Part shown: positions 27,574-35,780 of the stretch, piece after piece | How positions within the stretch are numbered: position 1 is the stretch's first letter | Layout: every line of letters begins with the position of its first letter | Assembly (NCBI GenBank): GCA_905188085.1 | Contig: CAJJKN010000002.1 | Location: 270,328 to 334,327, forward strand | Reading direction: 5' to 3' | Length of the DNA: 64,000 nt | Source: an uncultured Bacillota bacterium | GTDB lineage: Bacteria; Bacillota; Clostridia; Christensenellales; QAND01 | Position numbers and translations under genes: made by a program | Notes under the pieces: model-generated | Seen by the model: only the letters and a program-made list of their open reading frames with translations | What the model was told of the DNA's origin: nothing | The model's database searches: none

Positions 27574-28050
27574 TTACCTCCCTAACAGATAAAAGATCAA
27601 CCCGTAGACGATGGCGGCGCTGATGCCGTTGACAAGCACAGGGCCTGCGATTTTGAATAGATTGGCCCCGATGCCCACAATGCCTTCGCGCTTAAATTCC
27701 ATAGCCGGAGAGACGATGGAATTGGAAAAGCCCGTGATGGGCACTACGGAGCCAGCGCCCGCATATTTGCCGATGACATCATACACGCCAAGGCCGGTGA
27801 ATGTGGCGGCGATGATGACGAGAATGATGGAGGCAAAGCCCGCGGCCTGCACAAACTCTGCGCCCAAATAGGTTTCAAACAGCCAGATGAGCACCTGGCC
27901 GATCGTGCAGATCAGCCCGCCTGTCCAAAACGCACGAAAACAGCCCTGGAAAAGGTTGGTGGGCGGCGTTTTCTGCTCTACATATTCGTTATAGGTTTTG
28001 TCGCGCGTGCTGCGCGCGCGTTTGTTTTGCGCCTGATCAAATGAATCCAA
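27574..28050 (-). CDS. spoVAC: Stage V sporulation protein AC
   Basis: About 158 residues. After a charged N-terminal segment come several membrane helices with GGLICTIGQVLIW, GLGVYDVIGKYAGAGS and VPITGFSNSIVSPAMEFK. SpoVAC has been described as a mechanosensitive part of the DPA channel. The start is uncertain. A TTG at 28050, nine bases after AAGGAGG, is best. An upstream ATG at 28116 in the same frame lacks a ribosome site and would overlap the 48-codon gene at 28037-28183. Confidence 0.94.
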   Translation of the reverse strand: MDSFDQAQNKRARSTRDKTYNEYVEQKTPPTNLFQGCFRAFWTGGLICTIGQVLIWLFETYLGAEFVQAAGFASIILVIIAATFTGLGVYDVIGKYAGAGSVVPITGFSNSIVSPAMEFKREGIVGIGANLFKIAGPVLVNGISAAIVYGLIFYLLGR

Positions 28051-28183
28051 AATGCCGTTCCTCCTTATGCATGGCGCTTTTTCTGCGCTCTTCGTTTTCT
28101 TCCCGGTTTGCCCCATCCAGATACAAAGCCTCCGGCAGGGGGTTTTTCTTTGGTTGATGGTTAACGAAATTCAACTTGCTCAC
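28037..28183 (-). CDS. 48-residue hydrophilic protein ahead of spoVAC
   Basis: A small open frame starting at GTG 28183, inside the end of the preceding 53-codon gene, and stopping 14 bases inside spoVAC. The product begins MSKLNFVNHQPKKNPLPEA and is charged (Glu/Lys/Arg-rich) in its second half, with no membrane segment. Third positions are G/C-rich like its neighbours, and it fills a gap otherwise unused in the operon. The ribosome site is weak (GGTTTGGA), which could fit coupling to the upstream gene. I do not recognise a family. Function unknown. Confidence 0.5.
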   Translation of the reverse strand: MSKLNFVNHQPKKNPLPEALYLDGANREENEERRKSAMHKEERHFGFI

Positions 28184-28322
28184 TCCAAACCTGTTTGACG
28201 CCGGATACGCTGTTTTCGCTTTTCAGCTGCCAAAGGTTGGCGGCCAGCAGGATGCAGACGACAATCAGCCCCACGCCCGCCGTAATCCAAAACCGTTTGT
28301 GCCCGGCTGTCTTTTGTTTCAT
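28161..28322 (-). CDS. 53-residue single-pass membrane protein, first gene of the spoVA operon
   Basis: ATG at 28320-28322 follows AAGGAGG at ideal distance. The product starts MKQKTAGHKRFWI, has one membrane helix (about residues 12-32, ending CILLAANLW) and a short hydrophilic tail. It overlaps the next small gene by 23 bases and precedes spoVAC on the same strand. A sigma-F/G-like promoter lies about 30 bases upstream. I do not recognise a family; the context suggests a forespore membrane protein. Confidence 0.72.
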   Translation of the reverse strand: MKQKTAGHKRFWITAGVGLIVVCILLAANLWQLKSENSVSGVKQVWSEQVEFR

Positions 28323-28351
28323 TGCGTTTCCTCCTTTTGAGGGATTGTGGT

Positions 28352-28380
28352 TAGTGTGCGCAAAAGCGGCAAAAGCATAC
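28352..28380 (-). promoter_or_regulatory. Candidate forespore (sigma-F/G) promoter of the spoVA operon
   Basis: GTATG (28376-28380) and CACACTA (28352-28358) are 17 bp apart. They resemble the forespore consensus (-35 GNATR, -10 CATNNTA), with one -10 mismatch. In Bacillus the spoVA operon is read by sigma-G. A terminator closes sigF just upstream, so a separate promoter is needed here. Confidence 0.45.
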
Positions 28381-28453
28381 GCGGCGTTTTGTTTTGCGTT
28401 TGTTTTTTGCGGGAATTTTCTCTATAAGGCAAAGCCGTAGGTTTTTGCGCTAT

Positions 28454-28484
28454 AAAAAAAGAGCGCAGAGATTCTGCGTTCTTT
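28454..28484 (-). terminator. Terminator overlapping the sigF stop
   Basis: A 12-bp stem (28458-28469 with 28473-28484) closes a three-base loop and is followed on the minus strand by seven U. It begins at the sigF stop codon, so spoIIA-sigF ends here. Confidence 0.88.
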
Positions 28485-29241
28485 ATCCGTTTTCGGCGGT
28501 TTGGCGCATGGATTTTAAAATTTTGCTTTCCAACCTTGACACCTGCACCTGCGAAATGCCCAGCACGCCCGCCACCTCGGTTTGGGTTTTGTCCATAAAA
28601 TAGCGCAGGAGAATGACCTGCCGTTCGCGCGGGGCCAGGTGAAAGATCAATTCGCGGAGCAAAACGCGGTCTATGGCCATTTCGTCCTCTTTTGCTGAGG
28701 CGCCCAGGCAGTGTTCCAAAGAAAGCGGCCGCCCGTTTTCATCGTTGAGCGGCGCTTGCAGCGAGGCGGGCTGCCTTGCCGCCTCCATGGCCAGCGAAAT
28801 ATCCTCCGGCGTGCAGCCCAGCGCACCGGCAATTTCGGCAATGCCGGGTTCCCGACCGGTTTGGGCCGCAATTTCCCGGCGGTATTTGATGGCCTTGGCG
28901 TATAGCTGTTTTACCGGGCGCGCCACTTTTACCGCGCCGTCATCCCGCAAAAAGCGGCGGATTTCCCCCATGATCAGCGGCACGGCATAGGTGGAAAACC
29001 GCACGTTATACGCCGTTTGATAGCCGTTGATGGCCTTCACCAGGCCCATGCACCCCAGCTGAAACAGATCGTCATATTCATAGCCGCGGTGCAAAAAGCG
29101 CTTGACCACGCTTTTGACAAGCGCGGTATGCTCATACACCAGCGCCTCGCGCGCGGTTTCGTCGCCCGCCTGCGCTTTTTGGAGAAGCGATAGGGTCTTT
29201 TCATGCAGGGCCAGGTTTTTTTCTGCCCGGTCAGTCATCAT
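28483..29241 (-). CDS. sigF: RNA polymerase forespore sigma factor F
   Basis: About 252 residues of the sigma-70 family. Region 2 contains VKRFLHRGYEYDDLFQLGC and YAVPLIMGEIRRFLRDDG; region 3 contains TGREPGIAEIAGALG; region 4 ends with RERQVILLRYF and a helix-turn-helix (TEVAGVLGISQVQVSRLE). It directs the first forespore-specific transcription and is held by SpoIIAB. The start is uncertain: ATG or TTG codons at 29259, 29250, 29241 and 29238 all overlap spoIIAB, without a strong ribosome site. Position after spoIIAA-spoIIAB makes sigF rather than sigG nearly certain. Confidence 0.96.
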   Translation of the reverse strand: MMTDRAEKNLALHEKTLSLLQKAQAGDETAREALVYEHTALVKSVVKRFLHRGYEYDDLFQLGCMGLVKAINGYQTAYNVRFSTYAVPLIMGEIRRFLRDDGAVKVARPVKQLYAKAIKYRREIAAQTGREPGIAEIAGALGCTPEDISLAMEAARQPASLQAPLNDENGRPLSLEHCLGASAKEDEMAIDRVLLRELIFHLAPRERQVILLRYFMDKTQTEVAGVLGISQVQVSRLESKILKSMRQTAENG

Positions 29242-29671
29242 CCGCAACATCTGCGCCAAAAGCGCGCTTTTTCATCGTAACGCGCGTGCCTTTTCCCGGG
29301 GCGCTTTCCACGGTAAGCGAATCCATAAACGCCTCCATCACGGCAAAGCCCATGCCGCTGCGCTCTTCTCTGGGGCCGGTGGTATAAAAGGGCTGGCGCG
29401 CCTTTTCCACATCCGCAATGCCGACGCCGCTGTCTTCGATGACAACGGTCATCTCGTCGTTTTGCAAAATGCAGGTCATTTTCACCCGGCCGCCGTTTTC
29501 CCGATAGCCGTGGACGATGGCGTTGGTAACGGCCTCGGAAACGGCGGTTTTCACATCCGCCATGGTTTCCAGCGTCGGGTTCAGCTGGGAAAAGAAGGCG
29601 CCGGCGGTTACCCTGGCAAACGCTTCGTTTTGGCTCTGTGCCTCAAAGATCAGTTCCATTTTGTTTTTCAT
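29231..29671 (-). CDS. spoIIAB: Anti-sigma F factor SpoIIAB
   Basis: A 146-residue GHKL-type serine kinase that binds sigma-F and phosphorylates SpoIIAA. The ATP-binding motifs are EAVTNAIVHGY (N box), VVIEDSGVGIADVEKARQP (G1) and RSGMGFAVMEAF (G2). The ATG at 29671 overlaps the spoIIAA stop (ATGA), so the two are translationally coupled. The longer open frame to 29764 is only an upstream extension. Confidence 0.97.
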   Translation of the reverse strand: MKNKMELIFEAQSQNEAFARVTAGAFFSQLNPTLETMADVKTAVSEAVTNAIVHGYRENGGRVKMTCILQNDEMTVVIEDSGVGIADVEKARQPFYTTGPREERSGMGFAVMEAFMDSLTVESAPGKGTRVTMKKRAFGADVADDD

Positions 29672-29997
29672 CCCACTTGCCCCCGTTTCCCATCCGCACG
29701 TTTCAAAATTTGAAACAGGCCGGACAACTGCATCACCTTTTCTATGCTCTTGTTCATATGACATACGCTGACAACCCCACCTTTTGCTTTCATTCGCTTA
29801 TACCGCCCCATCAATACGCCAATGCCGCTGGAATCCATCATCGTCAAATCCTTTAGATCCAGCCGCAATTCCTTGATTTCGGCATTGTTCAAATACTGAT
29901 CCAGTTCTTTGGCCAGTTTGGGCGCGGCGGCATGGTCCAGTTCGCCGATTAAACGAACAACGGTAACCCCGCCCCGCCGTTTGGCTGTTGTTTTCAT
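29668..29997 (-). CDS. spoIIAA: Anti-sigma F factor antagonist SpoIIAA
   Basis: A 109-residue STAS-domain protein. The phosphorylatable serine lies in LTMMDSSGIGVLMGRY (Ser about 56-57), as in Bacillus SpoIIAA. Unphosphorylated protein frees sigma-F from SpoIIAB. The ATG at 29995-29997 follows AAAGGGGG. It is the first gene of the operon; a sigma-H-like promoter lies upstream. Confidence 0.97.
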   Translation of the reverse strand: MKTTAKRRGGVTVVRLIGELDHAAAPKLAKELDQYLNNAEIKELRLDLKDLTMMDSSGIGVLMGRYKRMKAKGGVVSVCHMNKSIEKVMQLSGLFQILKRADGKRGQVG

Positions 29998-30031
29998 TTG
30001 CTTGCCCCCTTTTAGGTTCCTTCCGTTATAG

Positions 30032-30059
30032 TTTCTGTTTGCCCTATGGGTTTCCCTTT
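30032..30059 (-). promoter_or_regulatory. Candidate sigma-H promoter of spoIIA
   Basis: AAAGGGAAA (30051-30059) and ACAGAAA (30032-30038), 12 bp apart, resemble the sigma-H consensus (RNAGGAWWW and RNNGAAT) with one mismatch each. The spoIIA operon is sigma-H-dependent in Bacillus. Confidence 0.4.
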
Positions 30060-30194
30060 GACGAAATTTGTCTTGTTTTCTGTAAGTATTGCCAATTTTG
30101 TCGAATGTATACATAAAATAAAAAAGTTGGCAAATTTGCCTTATTTTGCCTGCGGCCTGTTATAACAAGCCCGCCGCCCGGGCATACTGGTTGT

Positions 30195-32516
30195 ATGGCA
30201 AACAAACGAGAAAAAACGCGTGCGCCAAAACCGCGCACCCCATCCCAACACACAAAAACGGTGCTGTTGTTTTTGCTGATCGCGCTGTTGTGCACAGGCG
30301 CGTTTGCAGCGTCGTATCTTTGCAGTTTGGACATCGCTTCCAAGCTAGATCCGCAAAAGATTTACGGCGTGGCGCAATCCACCCTGGTATACGACAAAGA
30401 CGGCAATGTGGCGGCCAACATACACGGCACGGAGGACCGCGTGTGGCTTTCGCTGGATCAGATTCCGGAGAATATGAAAAACGCCGTCATCGCCGCGGAG
30501 GACGTGCGGTTTTATTCGCATAACGGGGTGGACGTCAAGCGCATCTTCGGCGCGCTTTGGCAGGATTTAAAGGCAGGCTCGCTGGACCAGGGGGCCTCCA
30601 CGCTGACCCAGCAGCTGATCAAAAACAGCATGCTGAGCCGGGAAAAGACCTTTTCCCGCAAAATTGAAGAGGCGCTGTTGTCCATTGAATTGGAACGGCG
30701 CTACACCAAAGACGAGATTTTGGAAATGTATTTAAACTATAACTATTTCGGCGCGGGCGCTTACGGCATTGAGGCCGCGGCGCAGACGTATTTCGGCGTT
30801 TCCGCCCGGGCCTTATCGCTGGATCAATGCGCGCTGCTGGCCGGGATTTTAAAATCCTCCGCCAACTATGCCCCGCACCGAAAGCCGGAAAACGCGCTAA
30901 AGCGCAGAAACCTCGTGCTTTCGCAGATGGAAAAATACGGCTATATTACAGCCGAGCAGGCGGCAAATGCCAAAGCGCAGCCGCTCACCCTGCATATGGC
31001 GCAGCAGACAAACGCCTACGGCTGGTATGTGGACCAAAGCCTGGAGGAAGCGGCGGAAAAGCTCGGCATTTCGTATGATGATTTGCACAAGGGCGGCTAC
31101 CGCATTTATACGGCGATGGACAGCAAGCTGCAATCCACCGCGGAGGCGCTGTTTTCCGAAGAGGCAAACTTTCCCAAAGCCGCAAAAGACGGCACCCTGC
31201 CCCAGGCGGCGCTGTGCGTGGTGCGCCCCGGCACAGGGCAAATCTGCGCGATGGTGGGCGGGCGCAAATATGAAGTGCAGCGCGGGCTGAACCGGGCGGC
31301 CAACGTGCGCAGGCAGCCGGGCAGCGTGACAAAGCCGCTGATCGTCTACGCCCCGGCGCTGGAAAGCGGGCTGTATACCGCGGCCAGCGTGTTAAACGAC
31401 GAGCCCATGGACTTTGACGGCTATAAACCAAAAAACTTTGGCAATAAATATTACGGCAAAGTGACGCTGCGCACGGCGGTGGCAAAATCGTTGAATGTGC
31501 CGGCGGTCAGCATTGTAAACACGCTGGGCGTTGAAACGGTGCAGGCGTTTGCGCAAAAGGCGGGCCTGCCGCTTACCGACAGCGACGCGGGGCTGAGCAT
31601 GGCGCTGGGCGGGCTGAAAAGCGGGTTTTCGCCGTTGGAAATTGCAAGCGGGTATGCCATGGTGGCCGACGGCGGGATGTACCATGCGCCGCACACCGTT
31701 TTGCGCATAGAAAACAGCGCGGGAACCCTTTTATACCAGACCGAAGAAACCGGTACCCGCGCCATGAGCGAAGACAACAGCTTTATTTTAAGCGATATTT
31801 TGCGCAGCACCGTGGAGGAAGGAACGGGCAAAAAGCTGGCTGTGCCCCATGTGCCGCTGGCCGGGAAAACCGGCACCAACGACTATGAAGGCGTGGGCAA
31901 CCGTGACATCTGGTGTGCGGCGTATAATCCGGATTTTGCCGCCGTGGTTTGGATGGGGTATGACGAAACGGACAAAGCGCATTGCCTGCCCGCCTCCGCT
32001 ACGGGCGGCAGCTATCCGGCAAAGCTGCTGCAGGCGCTGTATGCCGCCTATTATGACGGGCAGACAGGGCCGTGGTTTGCCCAGCCGCCAACGGTGGAAA
32101 AGGTGAATTTTGTAAAATCCGCGCTAAACAAGGGCGAAACGGTGCTAGCCAACAGCCCGGACGAAAAGGATGTTTACAGCGAATACATCGCCCAAAAGCA
32201 GGCAGCGGCCATGAAGCAGACCACCTACGGCGCGGCCGTGCTGCAATTTTCCGTATCCTGCAACGCCGAAGGCAAGCCGGTATTGACCTTTTTGCCCAGC
32301 AGCGCCATTGCCCGCTATCAGGTGATCCGCCAAACCGGGCAAACCGAAACCGTGCTGGATACCCTTTCCTACGCCATGCAGATTTCCTATATCGACCGCA
32401 CAGCGCCGATGGAACAGCCCGTGCAATATTACATTCGGCCGGTGGACAGCGAAGGCCGCCCCACCGGCACGCCCTCGCAGCGGCTGTATATCCGCCCGAT
32501 GGTGCCGCAGCCGTAA
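30195..32516 (+). CDS. Class A penicillin-binding protein, second copy
   Basis: A 773-residue bifunctional peptidoglycan synthase. A basic N-terminus is followed by a membrane helix (about 22-42). GT51 (about 75-260) has catalytic Glu in AAEDVRFYSHNG and GASTLTQQLIKN. The transpeptidase (about 330-620) has SVTK, SLN and KTGT. A C-terminal beta domain (about 680-773) resembles a fibronectin-type fold. It is divergent from spoIIA. No ribosome site precedes the ATG, and a forespore-type -10 (CATACTG) lies 6 bases upstream of it, so a spore-specific role like Bacillus PbpF/PbpG is possible but unproven. Confidence 0.92.
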   Translation: MANKREKTRAPKPRTPSQHTKTVLLFLLIALLCTGAFAASYLCSLDIASKLDPQKIYGVAQSTLVYDKDGNVAANIHGTEDRVWLSLDQIPENMKNAVIAAEDVRFYSHNGVDVKRIFGALWQDLKAGSLDQGASTLTQQLIKNSMLSREKTFSRKIEEALLSIELERRYTKDEILEMYLNYNYFGAGAYGIEAAAQTYFGVSARALSLDQCALLAGILKSSANYAPHRKPENALKRRNLVLSQMEKYGYITAEQAANAKAQPLTLHMAQQTNAYGWYVDQSLEEAAEKLGISYDDLHKGGYRIYTAMDSKLQSTAEALFSEEANFPKAAKDGTLPQAALCVVRPGTGQICAMVGGRKYEVQRGLNRAANVRRQPGSVTKPLIVYAPALESGLYTAASVLNDEPMDFDGYKPKNFGNKYYGKVTLRTAVAKSLNVPAVSIVNTLGVETVQAFAQKAGLPLTDSDAGLSMALGGLKSGFSPLEIASGYAMVADGGMYHAPHTVLRIENSAGTLLYQTEETGTRAMSEDNSFILSDILRSTVEEGTGKKLAVPHVPLAGKTGTNDYEGVGNRDIWCAAYNPDFAAVVWMGYDETDKAHCLPASATGGSYPAKLLQALYAAYYDGQTGPWFAQPPTVEKVNFVKSALNKGETVLANSPDEKDVYSEYIAQKQAAAMKQTTYGAAVLQFSVSCNAEGKPVLTFLPSSAIARYQVIRQTGQTETVLDTLSYAMQISYIDRTAPMEQPVQYYIRPVDSEGRPTGTPSQRLYIRPMVPQP

Positions 32517-32545
32517 TAACGGCGCCCCGCGGCAAACGCAAACAG

Positions 32546-32573
32546 AGGCTCTGCAAAACGCAGGGCCTTTTTT
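32546..32573 (+). terminator. Terminator after the second PBP gene
   Basis: AGGCTCTGC (32546-32554) pairs with GCAGGGCCT (32560-32568) around a loop of five bases, followed by T. Confidence 0.8.
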
Positions 32574-33214
32574 GTTTGGTATAGCAGGGCGGAAAGTGTG
32601 CTATAAACTACGGAGGAAATTTAGCACGCCGAATTTGGACAGGCAAGACGGACGGAACCGGCGCCTGCCTTCTGCGGGCGCCCGGACAACAACAGTGTTT
32701 TTCTCTTACAAAAAACCGCTTCGTAAAATAAGGACGTCGGCGCGGTGATTTGGCGCGGCATATCTGAACAGACGCTTTGCAAGGCAATGCAAAAGGATGA
32801 AACAGAGGCTTTCCCTAGGAGACGTGTGGAAAAACGATGGCCCGGCGGGATAAGCGCCGATGCGGCGGCGTGTTTTTCCGGCACAGCATATGCGCCAATG
32901 ATCTGCGGCAGAACGCGACAGGCTTTTTGTCCATAGGTCAACGGGCTTTGGAGCAAAAGCGCCGCGGTTTGCCAAAGGCTGCCTCTCTTCCTGCAAAAAG
33001 AAATGATGGGAACAAGCCTCTTGTATGGATGCGCCGTTGCCAAAAAAGGGCCATGGGGGTGCACTAAGGGGTTTGGCAGCGCGAAAAAAGCAGCCGTGGG
33101 CACGATGTATTGAACTTGGGCGTGTGTGCCTGTGCCCCGGCCTGTTTTGCGGGCGGCGTTTTTTCTATAAAACAGGGCAGCGCAAGTCTCCGCTCTGCGG
33201 TTTGCCAAAAGATG
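32574..33214. other. Gene-poor stretch, about 640 bp
   Basis: Between convergent genes. Open frames up to about 200 codons occur on the minus strand (32621-33232), but the translation is low in recognisable structure, rich in Cys/Ala/Arg, and has no ribosome site. Nothing is called. Confidence 0.5.
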
Positions 33215-33246
33215 AAAAAGGCACAACCTCACAAAGAGATTGTGCC
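33215..33246 (-). terminator. Terminator after the Eis-like gene
   Basis: An 11-bp stem with one G-U pair joins GGCACAATCTC and GAGGTTGTGCC on the minus strand (33220-33246), followed by TTTTT. Confidence 0.85.
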
Positions 33247-33301
33247 GAAAGAATTTCAGTTGGTATGGCCGCGGCTGCGGCCTTTTCTTCGTTTGAACGG
33301 A

Positions 33302-34495
33302 TTAAAAATGATCTGCCATATACACGGCTTTTTCCGGGAAAACGACTTGAAATTGAGAGAGTTTTTCCGGCGCGTGCAGCGTTACCGTCGGCCGATACAG
33401 CATACAGGGCAGCGGCAATACGCCCAACACCAGCTGGGTAAAATCCGCAATATCGAGGGACAAATCAGCTTTTTCCTGCGTTTTTTCCACCGAAACAGCT
33501 CGGCCGTCTTGGTATGCCACGCGGTATACGCCGCTGTTTTCCGTGAGAAATTCATCACGAACGGCGATGGTAAACGCGCCTTTTTCCTGCGGCATTTTAC
33601 AAAGCGACAGCGCCTTTTCCACATGCAGCACGCGCGCCATATCGTGGGTGATCATCTCTGCCTTTGCCAAATCAGAATTGGGCAGATAGAGATGAAACTT
33701 GGCCTCGGCCGGCATTTTCAGCGTGACGTTGCGCACCTGCGCGCGCAGGCCGGAGAGAAACGACAGCATGCCAAACAGCGCATTTTGATCCAGATAATCC
33801 AGGTCCGTTACGGTAATGTCGAGGGGCTCTCCGCCATTGGGACTGAAGATGAGGTAGCCTACGGGCTTGTCCTGCGCATCGTAAAACACATAGCGATAAT
33901 CTTTATGGATATACGGATCGCCGCCCATCATCTTTTTCCATTGGCGCGGCGTACGCATCAGCGCCATGTTATACCGGCGGGAAGCGGCGTTGTGCACGGC
34001 GTCAAAGGCGTCCACGCCGTCTTCAAGCTGGTGCAGGCGGGCGCAAAACGGCGCTTTGGCATAGGGCATCAGCTGCTCCAGCGCTACGGTATGGCGGCAA
34101 ACGCGGTTTGCCTTGGCATAGCCAAACTGCTGATAATACGGCTGGGAAAACGGGCTTAATACGGAAAACACCTTGCCCTGTTCCCTGCTTTCGGACAAAA
34201 TGGCCCGCAAAATCTCCCGCACGCGGCCTTTGCCCCGGGCTTCCGGGAGGGAGGAAACGGCGGAAATGCCGCACATGCCCACCGCGTGCCCATCGAAAAA
34301 CATGGTGTAAGCAATGTCGCGCACGCGGGCGGTCATCTTATTGTTTTCATCAAAATAGGCCCATAAAGAATGGTAGATTTCCTCCGGCGCATCGGCGTCG
34401 TTTTTTTGTTCTTCGCGCACGGTGCGCAAAAACGCCACGCGCTTGATGTTGTCTGCCTCGGCATATTCTTCCGGGCGGATCCGTCTGATCGTCAT
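33302..34495 (-). CDS. Eis-like GNAT N-acetyltransferase with SCP2-type C-terminal domain
   Basis: A 397-residue protein with an N-terminal GNAT domain (acetyl-CoA loop LPEARGKGRVREIL, about residues 85-98), a second GNAT-like domain (FYDAQDKPVGYLIF) and a C-terminal SCP2-like domain (AFTIAVRDEFLTENSGVYRV). This three-part architecture is that of Eis and related enhanced intracellular survival proteins, which acetylate amines such as aminoglycosides. The substrate here is unknown. The ATG follows AAGGAGG. It starts 12 bases after galE, so the two are probably cotranscribed. Confidence 0.85.
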   Translation of the reverse strand: MTIRRIRPEEYAEADNIKRVAFLRTVREEQKNDADAPEEIYHSLWAYFDENNKMTARVRDIAYTMFFDGHAVGMCGISAVSSLPEARGKGRVREILRAILSESREQGKVFSVLSPFSQPYYQQFGYAKANRVCRHTVALEQLMPYAKAPFCARLHQLEDGVDAFDAVHNAASRRYNMALMRTPRQWKKMMGGDPYIHKDYRYVFYDAQDKPVGYLIFSPNGGEPLDITVTDLDYLDQNALFGMLSFLSGLRAQVRNVTLKMPAEAKFHLYLPNSDLAKAEMITHDMARVLHVEKALSLCKMPQEKGAFTIAVRDEFLTENSGVYRVAYQDGRAVSVEKTQEKADLSLDIADFTQLVLGVLPLPCMLYRPTVTLHAPEKLSQFQVVFPEKAVYMADHF

Positions 34496-34507
34496 AAGCG
34501 GCCTCCT

Positions 34508-35545
34508 TTATTCTGTTTCTTCCGTTGTGCTCCGATAGCCCTGCGGGTTTTTCGTTTGCCAGCGGAAGCTGTCTACACAGCACTGGCGAATGGTTCTTTT
34601 GGTGGCAAAGCCCAGTTCGCGCCGGGCCTTTTCGGCATCGGCATAGCAAACCGGCACATCGCCTGCGCGGCGGGGCGCAAATTCGTAGGGGATGTTTTGT
34701 CCGGTGGCGTCTATAAAGGCGTTTACCAATTCCAGCACGGAAACGCCGTGGCCGGTGCCGATGTTAAACACCTCCACGCCCTTATTTCTCAGCGCATAAT
34801 CCACCGCCGCCACATGCGCCTCGGCCAGATCCATCACATGGATAAAATCGCGGATGCAGGTGCCGTCCGGCGTGGGATAATCGTGCCCAAAGACGGAGAG
34901 CTTTTCCCGTTTGCCCACCGCCACCTGGGAAATATACGGCATGAGGTTGTTGGGAATGCCCTCCGGGTCTTCGCCGATCAGGCCGCTTTCATGCGCGCCC
35001 ACGGGGTTAAAATAGCGCAGCAGCACCAAAGACACGGAAGGATCTGCCACAGCAACGTCCTGCAAGATCTGTTCGCCCATGAGCTTTGTCCACCCGTATG
35101 GATTCGTGCAGGCCAAAGGCGCAGTTTCACACAGCGGCATTTTTGCGCGCGTGGTGTCGTACACGGTGGCGGAAGAGGAAAACACAAACGCCTTGGTGCC
35201 GAATTCCTCCATCACCTTTAACAAGCTCAGCGTGCACCCCAGGTTGTTTTGATAATAGGCCAGCGGCTTTTGCACCGATTCGCCCACGGCCTTAAACCCG
35301 GCCCAATGAATCACGGCGTCTATCTTGTGCCGGGCAAAGAGCACGGCCAATGCCCTTTCGTCTTTGATATCCATTTGATAAAACGGAATTTCGCAGCCGG
35401 TGATGTGTTCCACCCGTTTCAGCGCGGTTTGATTGCTGTTGGAAAGATCATCCGCCACAATCACTTTATGCCCGGCGGCCAATAAAGAGATACAAGTATG
35501 CGTACCGATATAGCCGGCCCCGCCGGAGCATAAAATCGTCGCCAT
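34508..35545 (-). CDS. galE: UDP-glucose 4-epimerase
   Basis: A 345-residue extended SDR. The NAD-binding motif GGAGYIGTHT is at residues 8-17. The catalytic Ser/Thr is in VFSSSATVYD, and Tyr-Lys in NPYGWTKLMGEQIL. The C-terminal substrate-binding residues are YEFAPRRAGDVPVCYADAEKA. It interconverts UDP-glucose and UDP-galactose, supplying sugars for surface polymers or galactose use. Length is standard. Confidence 0.95.
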   Translation of the reverse strand: MATILCSGGAGYIGTHTCISLLAAGHKVIVADDLSNSNQTALKRVEHITGCEIPFYQMDIKDERALAVLFARHKIDAVIHWAGFKAVGESVQKPLAYYQNNLGCTLSLLKVMEEFGTKAFVFSSSATVYDTTRAKMPLCETAPLACTNPYGWTKLMGEQILQDVAVADPSVSLVLLRYFNPVGAHESGLIGEDPEGIPNNLMPYISQVAVGKREKLSVFGHDYPTPDGTCIRDFIHVMDLAEAHVAAVDYALRNKGVEVFNIGTGHGVSVLELVNAFIDATGQNIPYEFAPRRAGDVPVCYADAEKARRELGFATKRTIRQCCVDSFRWQTKNPQGYRSTTEETE

Positions 35546-35685
35546 TGTATCCGCCTCCCTTCAATATATAGATGTATTATAGCATAGAAGACAAAGCGGA
35601 TATAGGGGCGAAACAAAGAGAAAAAAAGAATTTAGGGTTGCTTTATTCTCAATTTTGTAATACAATCGTAATAAATAAGGGGTTT

Positions 35686-35716
35686 GGAACGCTAAATTTT
35701 TAAAATTTGGTGTTCC
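35686..35716. repeat. 31-bp near-perfect palindrome upstream of the NlpC/P60 gene
   Basis: GGAAC at 35686-35690 pairs with GTTCC at 35712-35716. Pairing continues inward through an AT-rich centre for about 15 bp, with only two G-T type mismatches. It lies 18 bases before the TATAAT at 35735-35740 of the plus-strand gene and about 140 bases upstream of galE. It could be a repressor site or a structured RNA element. Confidence 0.6.
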
Positions 35717-35780
35717 AATTGACACAATATATAGTATAATAGCTTGTGTTAAAAACCTGAAGAGAAGAAAGGGAGTACCA

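Noticed and set aside
32621..33232. 203-codon minus-strand open frame
   Set aside because: Composition is non-globular and Cys/Arg-rich, no start signal is present, and it spans part of the terminator of the neighbouring gene.
35719..35740. TTGACA and TATAAT before the NlpC/P60 gene as a standard promoter
   Set aside because: The hexamers are only 10 bp apart, too close for sigma-A; the TATAAT may work with another -35 or an activator.
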